Of a stretch of 10,820 nucleotides of DNA, positions 7,151 through 10,820 are shown in pieces. Every line of letters starts with the position of its first letter. The stretch's first letter is position 1. A program made the translations under genes and the position numbers. Source of the DNA: Bryobacteraceae bacterium (lineage in GTDB: Bacteria; Acidobacteriota; Terriglobia; Bryobacterales; Bryobacteraceae). The stretch is taken from assembly GCA_025350445.1 (NCBI GenBank), contig JANXXV010000296.1, forward strand, positions 1-10,820. The letters run 5' to 3'. Under the pieces are notes generated by a model. The model was not told where the DNA came from, searched no databases, and saw only the letters and a program-made list of their open reading frames with translations.

Positions 7151-7156
7151 TATACT
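7151..7156 (+). promoter_or_regulatory. -10 box of ferredoxin gene, leaderless position
   Basis: TATACT at 7151-7156 is followed by only GAAGTA before GTG 7163. The expected transcription start, about 7 bases after the box, is the G of the start codon. No Shine-Dalgarno is present between the two, and no clear -35 is seen. Confidence 0.6.
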
Positions 7157-7162
7157 GAAGTA

Positions 7163-7573
7163 GTGCCGAAAGTTACGATTTTGCCGGAAGGAAAGACCGT
7201 CGAGTTTGAGTCGGGGAAATTGCCGTATTCCGAACACGGGAAACCGGAGTCCCTGCTGGATATTTGTTTGAACAACGGCATTCATCTGGAACATGCCTGC
7301 GGCGGGAATAACGCCTGCACCACCTGCCATGTGATTGTGAAAGGTGGAGGCGACAATCAGCTCTCCGAGATGGACGACGACGAAGCGGATCGGCTGGAGA
7401 TGGCTCCGGGGTTGACGCTGCATTCCAGACTCGGTTGCCAGTGTGTGGTGATGGGCGATGTGACGTTTGAGATTCCTTCGTGGAACAGGAATTATGTGAG
7501 CGAGGGCGGCGGGTCGATGAATCTTGGGAATGCGATTCCGCCCCCGAGAAAACCGGAAACTGTTCCGGCTTAG
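7163..7573 (+). CDS. [2Fe-2S] ferredoxin, adrenodoxin/Isc-Fdx type
   Basis: A 136-residue soluble electron carrier. The cluster-binding pattern C46-x5-C52-x2-C55 within CGGNNACTTCHV plus C92 in SRLGCQC is the vertebrate-type (adrenodoxin, bacterial Fdx) arrangement, unlike plant-type ferredoxins. Supporting features are LLDICLNNGIHLEHACGG before the cluster loop, the acidic helix SEMDDDEADRLEM (68-80) that usually docks the redox partner, and the closing strand DVTFEIPSW. A 25-residue Gly/Pro-rich tail after residue 110 is extra compared with compact family members. In bacteria this type serves Fe-S cluster assembly or P450 electron supply. The GTG start follows a TATACT box by 6 nt and has no Shine-Dalgarno. 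The gene converges on a class V aminotransferase, the fold of cysteine desulfurases, but no isc genes are in view. Confidence 0.92.
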   Translation: MPKVTILPEGKTVEFESGKLPYSEHGKPESLLDICLNNGIHLEHACGGNNACTTCHVIVKGGGDNQLSEMDDDEADRLEMAPGLTLHSRLGCQCVVMGDVTFEIPSWNRNYVSEGGGSMNLGNAIPPPRKPETVPA

Positions 7574-7574
7574 C

Positions 7575-7615
7575 GCCGAGCAGGGGCTCGGCTGCGGACG
7601 AGGGCGCCCGCCCTC
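7575..7615. terminator. Two tandem stem-loops between convergent genes
   Basis: GCCGAGC-AGGG-GCTCGGC (7575-7592, 7-bp stem) begins 2 bases after the ferredoxin stop, and GAGGGC-GCCC-GCCCTC (7600-7615, 6-bp stem) follows. They fill most of the 68-base gap between the convergent ferredoxin and aminotransferase genes, so a two-way terminator is likely. Neither has a clear T-tract, so efficiency is uncertain. Confidence 0.55.
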
Positions 7616-7641
7616 CTTCATCGGTTGGGTTTGGGTACGGT

Positions 7642-8784
7642 CTACGGCAGGGCTTCCAGCAACGCTTCGATTTTTTCCATGCCGATGTAGAAGTGGGGCG
7701 ACGTGCGCACCCAACCCTGCCGCGGCGCCGCGATAAAGCCCTTCGACTTCAAGTCCCGGACTATCATACGGGCATCGACATCCGTTTTTCGAAAGCTTAC
7801 AATTCCCGCTCCGGTGGCCGACGTTCGTTCGCCTAGGACTTCATAGCCTTTCACGATTGCACCTTCTGCTATGCGGTCCGCTAACGCCTGCACCTGTGGG
7901 CCGATCTGGTCGACCCCGACGTCCAAAATGAAATCGAGTGCCGCCCGAAGCCCAAAGCAGCCGATCGTGTTCAGCGTTCCACACTCGTACCGCCCCGCAT
8001 CGGCCCGCAGCGCCATATCGCGCGAGGCGTAGTCGTTGTATCCGGCCACATTGGTCCAGCCGAACTCAACCGGTTCAATGGAATCCTGCACATCCTTGCA
8101 GATGTAGAGGACACCGCAGCCCTCCGGCCCCATCATCCACTTGTGCCCGTCGGCTGCCAGCGCGTGAATGCGGCACCTGCGGACGTCAATCGGAAATGCG
8201 CCCATTCCCTGAATGGCATCGACGAAGAAGAAACACCCGCGCCGCGCGCAGATCTCGCCAATTGCCTCCAAGTCCGCGCGGAAGCCGCTGAGGTACTGCA
8301 CATGGCTGATCGCCAGCAACCGCGCGCCCTTCGCCGCCTCGTCAATTCGGTCCAGGGAGTCGAAGATGGAGAGCCACGCGACCTCAATGCCCCGGGCCTC
8401 CAGGCGTTTCCACGGATAAACATTCGCCGGGAATTCCTCCCGAAACGCAACCACTTTATCGCCGGGCCGCCAATCGATGCCCATGGCGATGGTGGCGATT
8501 CCCTCGGATGTATTCTTCACAATCGCAATTTCAGGCCACGCCGCGCCAATCAAACGCGCGGCGGCAACCCGCAGGCCTTCGTAGGCGTCCATCCATTGGT
8601 CGTAATGAAGCGAGCCGTAGAGGCAGGCGTCATCCGCGAGTTCTTTCATCGCCTCGGATGCAGGTTTACACAGCGGCGCCACGCCGGCATGGTTTAAGTA
8701 CACCAGCTTCTCCGTCACCGGGAATTGCTCCCGATACTGGACCGCGAGGCTCTGCGTCCCGACCGTGGAATATTTGAAACCCAT
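7642..8784 (-). CDS. Class V PLP-dependent aminotransferase (cysteine desulfurase-like fold, no catalytic Cys seen)
   Basis: A 380-residue fold-type I PLP enzyme. The Schiff-base lysine is K215 in ADGHKWMMGPEGCGVLY; cofactor contacts are D189 and Q192 in FVDAIQGMG and H214. The N-terminal YLNHAGVAPL (29-38) and NTSEGI (91-96) are typical of the SufS/CsdA, isopenicillin-N-epimerase and kynureninase branch. The conserved substrate-carboxylate Arg is probably R360 in WVRTSPHFY. The loop that in SufS carries the sulfur-accepting Cys (GHHCA-like) is missing: no Cys occurs in residues 340-380. A true cysteine desulfurase role is therefore doubtful; an epimerase, lyase or aminotransferase is more likely, with unknown substrate. 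ATG 8784 lies 7 nt after a TATAGT box and lacks a Shine-Dalgarno. Confidence 0.9.
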   Translation of the reverse strand: MGFKYSTVGTQSLAVQYREQFPVTEKLVYLNHAGVAPLCKPASEAMKELADDACLYGSLHYDQWMDAYEGLRVAAARLIGAAWPEIAIVKNTSEGIATIAMGIDWRPGDKVVAFREEFPANVYPWKRLEARGIEVAWLSIFDSLDRIDEAAKGARLLAISHVQYLSGFRADLEAIGEICARRGCFFFVDAIQGMGAFPIDVRRCRIHALAADGHKWMMGPEGCGVLYICKDVQDSIEPVEFGWTNVAGYNDYASRDMALRADAGRYECGTLNTIGCFGLRAALDFILDVGVDQIGPQVQALADRIAEGAIVKGYEVLGERTSATGAGIVSFRKTDVDARMIVRDLKSKGFIAAPRQGWVRTSPHFYIGMEKIEALLEALP

Positions 8785-8791
8785 CTTTCCG

Positions 8792-8797
8792 ACTATA
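8792..8797 (-). promoter_or_regulatory. -10 box of class V aminotransferase gene, leaderless position
   Basis: On the minus strand TATAGT (8797-8792) is followed by CGGAAAG and then ATG 8784. The expected transcription start falls on or next to the A of ATG. This is the third gene in the window with the same layout. Confidence 0.55.
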
Positions 8798-8843
8798 CGT
8801 TAAACAACTAGCAACCCGCATTCTTGCCAGAGCTCCCGAGGTA

Positions 8844-8849
8844 TATACT
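8844..8849 (+). promoter_or_regulatory. -10 box of M48 protease gene
   Basis: TATACT at 8844-8849 would start transcription near 8856, leaving about a 30-base leader that contains the Shine-Dalgarno AAGGAG (8875-8880) before ATG 8887. TTGCCA (8824-8829) resembles a -35 hexamer, but the 14-base spacing is short. Confidence 0.5.
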
Positions 8850-8886
8850 GAATGCAGCACCATCTCTGGCAGTCAAGGAGTAACGG

Positions 8887-9897
8887 ATGAATCGCCTTTT
8901 GGCCGCTCCCCTCTCACTGCTGACCGTTCTAGCGCTGCTAGTTCCGGCCAGTAGCTTCGCAAAGGACAAGAAAAAAGACCCGGAAGCGATCGGCGACCGG
9001 AACGTCGATAAGGGTGTGAATTTCTATTCGATTGAAAAAGAAATTGCTCTCGGCAAGCAGGTTGCCCAGGAAGTGGAGCGATCAGCCCGCATCATCGACG
9101 ATTCCATCATCGCCGAATACGTCAATCGCGTGGGACAGAATCTGGTACGGAACTCGGACACCAAGGTTCCAGTGACCATCAAGGTTCTGGACAGCGAAGA
9201 CGTCAACGCGATGGCACTACCGGGCGGCTTCTTCTTCGTTAACTCGGGGCTGATTCTGAAGGCGGAGTCTGAATCGGAGCTGGCGGGTGTGATGGCGCAT
9301 GAGATTGCGCACATTGCCGCACGCCACGGCACCAGACAGGCAACCCGCGGACAGATCGTCAATCTGGCCACCATCCCCCTGATCTTCATGGGCGGTTGGA
9401 CGGGTTATGGCATCCGGCAGGCCACCAGCATTCTAGTGCCTCTCGGTTTCCTGTCTTTCTCCCGTGGCTTCGAATCCGAGGCTGATATGCTTGGCTTGCA
9501 GTACCTGTATAAAGCCGGATACGATCCGACTTCTTTCGTCGACTTCTTCGAAAAGATTCAGTCCGATGAGAAAAAGAAGCCGGGAACGATGGCGAAGGTC
9601 TTCTCTTCGCATCCGCCGACCGACGACCGCATCAAGACCGCGCAGAAGAACATCCAGGAACTTCTTCAGGCAAAGCCTGAATACGTGGTCACCACTTCTG
9701 AATTTAACGACGTGAAGGGCCGCCTGTTGGCGATGCACAACCGCCGCCGGGTAGACGACAAGGATGCCAACAAGCCGAGACTGCGGAAGGGTCCGGGCGG
9801 CGGCACCACTCCGATTGAAGGCGACGGCAAGGATGGCAAGAAGGACAGTACCACGGAAGAAGACGAGCGGCCGACGCTAAAACGGCGGCCTTCCTGA
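8887..9897 (+). CDS. Secreted M48-family zinc metalloprotease (BepA/YfgC-like catalytic domain)
   Basis: A 336-residue exported protease, initiated at ATG 8887 behind AAGGAG with 6-base spacing. Residues 1-25 form a signal peptide (hydrophobic 4-24, then SFAKDKKK). The zinc site is H138-E139-I-A-H142 in MAHEIAHIAARHGTR; the third ligand is E198 in GFESEADMLGL, and E139 is the catalytic base. Further family marks are YVNRVGQNLV (78-87), ALPGGFFFVNSGLI (110-123) and FSSHPPTDDR in the C-terminal half. A moderately hydrophobic stretch (158-190) follows the active-site helix. The last ~50 residues are a charged, low-complexity tail rich in Lys, Asp and Gly. Such enzymes act in the periplasm on misassembled outer-membrane proteins. 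It has no TPR domain of its own, unlike BepA; the TPR frame behind it is separated by a strong terminator. Confidence 0.95.
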   Translation: MNRLLAAPLSLLTVLALLVPASSFAKDKKKDPEAIGDRNVDKGVNFYSIEKEIALGKQVAQEVERSARIIDDSIIAEYVNRVGQNLVRNSDTKVPVTIKVLDSEDVNAMALPGGFFFVNSGLILKAESESELAGVMAHEIAHIAARHGTRQATRGQIVNLATIPLIFMGGWTGYGIRQATSILVPLGFLSFSRGFESEADMLGLQYLYKAGYDPTSFVDFFEKIQSDEKKKPGTMAKVFSSHPPTDDRIKTAQKNIQELLQAKPEYVVTTSEFNDVKGRLLAMHNRRRVDDKDANKPRLRKGPGGGTTPIEGDGKDGKKDSTTEEDERPTLKRRPS

Positions 9898-9900
9898 TCA

Positions 9901-10749
9901 TTGTTCGGCACAACGAGTTTCTCCCCCTCAAGTAGAGAAACAGAAACGGCAGACAGGGTTCACGCCCTGTCTGCCGTTTCTATTTTCGGCGGAATTGACG
10001 GATGGCCTGCCGGTCGAACTGCGAGAATCACCCCGCAACCGCAAAAAACTCTCAGCAGTCTTTCCGCGGCCTACGCGGTCGTGGGGCGCTACTCGGAAGG
10101 GGAACGCTTGTGCAGGCGTGCCCTTGCAATCCAGGAGAGGTCACTGGGGCCGGAAAATGCCGAGCTTTCGGGAACACTCGACAACCTCGCCTCTAACTAC
10201 CGCGGACAAAGCCGGTTAGAATCTGCGCTGGAATTGAGCCGCCGGGCTCTTCAGATCTCACGCAACACGTATGGGGACAGCCATCCTTTCACATGCAAAC
10301 GATTACGCACTGTGACGGTCCTGGAGGCGAATCTGGGGCACCTGGGAGACGCCCAGGGATTTTTGCAGGGAATAGTGGAGGTGCAACGGCAGGCACTGGG
10401 TGAACAAAGCCCCGCCTTAGCTACCACCATTGCCAACCTGGCCGCCGTTAAGTTCCGCCAGGGTTTACCCCTGGAAGCGGAAACGCTCTATCGGCAGGCG
10501 GTTCTGATCCTCGATCGCTCCCGATCCAACGACCACAAACTTGCCGAAGTCTTCACCAACTTTGCGTGGCTTCTGCGCCAAACAGGAAGGCGGGGAGAAG
10601 CCAAGAAAATGGAGTTGCGTGCCGGTGCGATTTCCAGAAACGGGAACACTTCGGGCCGCTTCGCGGTGGACATCAGCGAACGAGGGTGTAAAACAGATTG
10701 TGTAAACGAGTTCTCCGATACTAAACAAGGAGAACAAGGATGGAACTGA
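9901..10749 (+). CDS. TPR-repeat protein remnant (no clear 5' end; 3' end cut by IS256-family element)
   Basis: Counting from the far-upstream TTG 9901, TPR units recur every 42 residues at about 49, 91, 133, 175 and 217, as in kinesin-light-chain-like TPRs: YAVVGRYSEGERLCRRALAI, LASNYRGQSRLESALELSRR, LAAVKFRQGLPLEAETLYRQ and FAWLLRQTGRRGEAKKMELR. They are protein-protein binding scaffolds; the partner is unknown. The first 48 codons run through the terminator at 9942-9986 and look non-coding, so the supported part begins near 10045. No ATG precedes it; the only in-frame alternatives are GTG 10081 and TTG 10108. There is no signal peptide or ribosome site, so the 5' part of an ancestral gene may be lost. 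The tail AVDISE is followed at 10684 by the left end of the insertion element, and the stop (10747-10749) lies inside the transposase gene in another frame. Probably non-functional. Confidence 0.6.
   Translation: MFGTTSFSPSSRETETADRVHALSAVSIFGGIDGWPAGRTARITPQPQKTLSSLSAAYAVVGRYSEGERLCRRALAIQERSLGPENAELSGTLDNLASNYRGQSRLESALELSRRALQISRNTYGDSHPFTCKRLRTVTVLEANLGHLGDAQGFLQGIVEVQRQALGEQSPALATTIANLAAVKFRQGLPLEAETLYRQAVLILDRSRSNDHKLAEVFTNFAWLLRQTGRRGEAKKMELRAGAISRNGNTSGRFAVDISERGCKTDCVNEFSDTKQGEQGWN
9942..9986 (+). terminator. Strong intrinsic terminator of the M48 protease gene
   Basis: A perfect 17-bp stem pairs 9942-9958 with 9965-9981 around the loop TTCACG, followed by ATTTT (9982-9986). The stem begins AGAAACGGCAGACAGGG. 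It starts 44 bases after the M48 stop. It also lies inside the open frame assigned to the TPR gene, which argues against that gene starting upstream of it. Confidence 0.92.
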
Positions 10750-10820
10750 AGGCAGAGCTGTTAGACGATCTGTTAAAAGGGATCAAGACGCAGGAAGATT
10801 TAGCAGGGCCGAACGGGCTA
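10684..10820 (+). mobile_element. Left end of an IS256-family insertion sequence (right part outside window)
   Basis: GGGTGTAAAACAGATTGTGT, starting at 10684, followed by AAACG resembles IS256-family terminal inverted repeats, which commonly contain TGTAAA and TGTGTAAA. It lies 32 bases before a Shine-Dalgarno and a transposase start. The exact outer edge could be 1-3 bases earlier. Target duplication cannot be checked because the right end is not in the window. Confidence 0.75.
10740..10820 (+). CDS. IS256-family transposase, N-terminal fragment
   Basis: ATG 10740 follows AAGGAGA (10727-10733) with 6-base spacing. The 27 visible codons read MELKAELLDDLLKG then IKTQEDLAGPNGL. This matches the usual opening of IS256-family DDE transposases: a short helix followed by a (K/S)-x-E-D-L-x-G-x-x-G-L motif. 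The catalytic domain is beyond the window edge, so integrity is unknown. Confidence 0.82.
   Translation, partial: MELKAELLDDLLKGIKTQEDLAGPNGL

Noticed and set aside
6905..7714. Long minus-strand open frame across the ferredoxin gene and spacer
   Set aside because: It overlaps the ferredoxin gene antisense, has Arg/His/Pro-rich composition and no ribosome site.
1..10820. CRISPR array, defence island or retron
   Set aside because: No evenly spaced direct repeats, no reverse transcriptase, nuclease or toxin-antitoxin proteins are present in any frame I could recognise.

Overview
The window reads as a piece of chromosome from a moderately GC-rich bacterium, most likely an acidobacterium of the Solibacter/Bryobacter type. 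That placement is inferred from protein styles I recognise: the small secreted Cys protein at 1300-1620, the conserved protein at 2426-2809 with its SDWPLDTLQAHHGAQMVYRV core, 42-residue TPR arrays, a Tat-signal sugar epimerase, and long hairpin-rich spacers. It is not from any database search.

Layout. Positions 1-1620 hold a two-gene plus-strand unit: a Met-rich, probably outer-membrane protein whose true start is likely just off the left edge, then a small exported Cys-containing protein. Positions 1621-2425 are a long spacer with three kinds of inverted repeat. A conserved hypothetical gene lies on the minus strand at 2426-2809. A small membrane-protein gene at 3065-3362 appears broken by one extra base. 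Positions 3363-3816 are another hairpin-rich spacer. From 6621 down to 3817 runs a minus-strand operon of argS and a Tat-signal sugar-phosphate isomerase/epimerase. A 540-bp spacer separates it from a plus-strand [2Fe-2S] ferredoxin (7163-7573), which converges on a minus-strand class V aminotransferase (7642-8784) across two tandem stem-loops. A secreted M48 metalloprotease follows (8887-9897), ended by a near-perfect intrinsic terminator (9942-9986). Last comes a TPR gene remnant with no visible 5' end, whose 3' end runs into the left terminus of an IS256-family element; the transposase starts at 10740 and leaves the window.

How it works together. Most of the window is core housekeeping (translation, iron-sulfur/PLP chemistry, envelope quality control) mixed with decaying genes. 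The most interesting sequence-level signal is that three of the well-bounded genes (argS, the ferredoxin, the aminotransferase) have a TATACT or TATAGT box only 6-9 nt before the start codon and no Shine-Dalgarno sequence, so their mRNAs look leaderless. The M48 gene, the small Cys protein and the transposase have clear AAGGAG sites instead. I see no CRISPR array, tRNA, rRNA or defence system, and no strong case for an entirely new multi-gene system.
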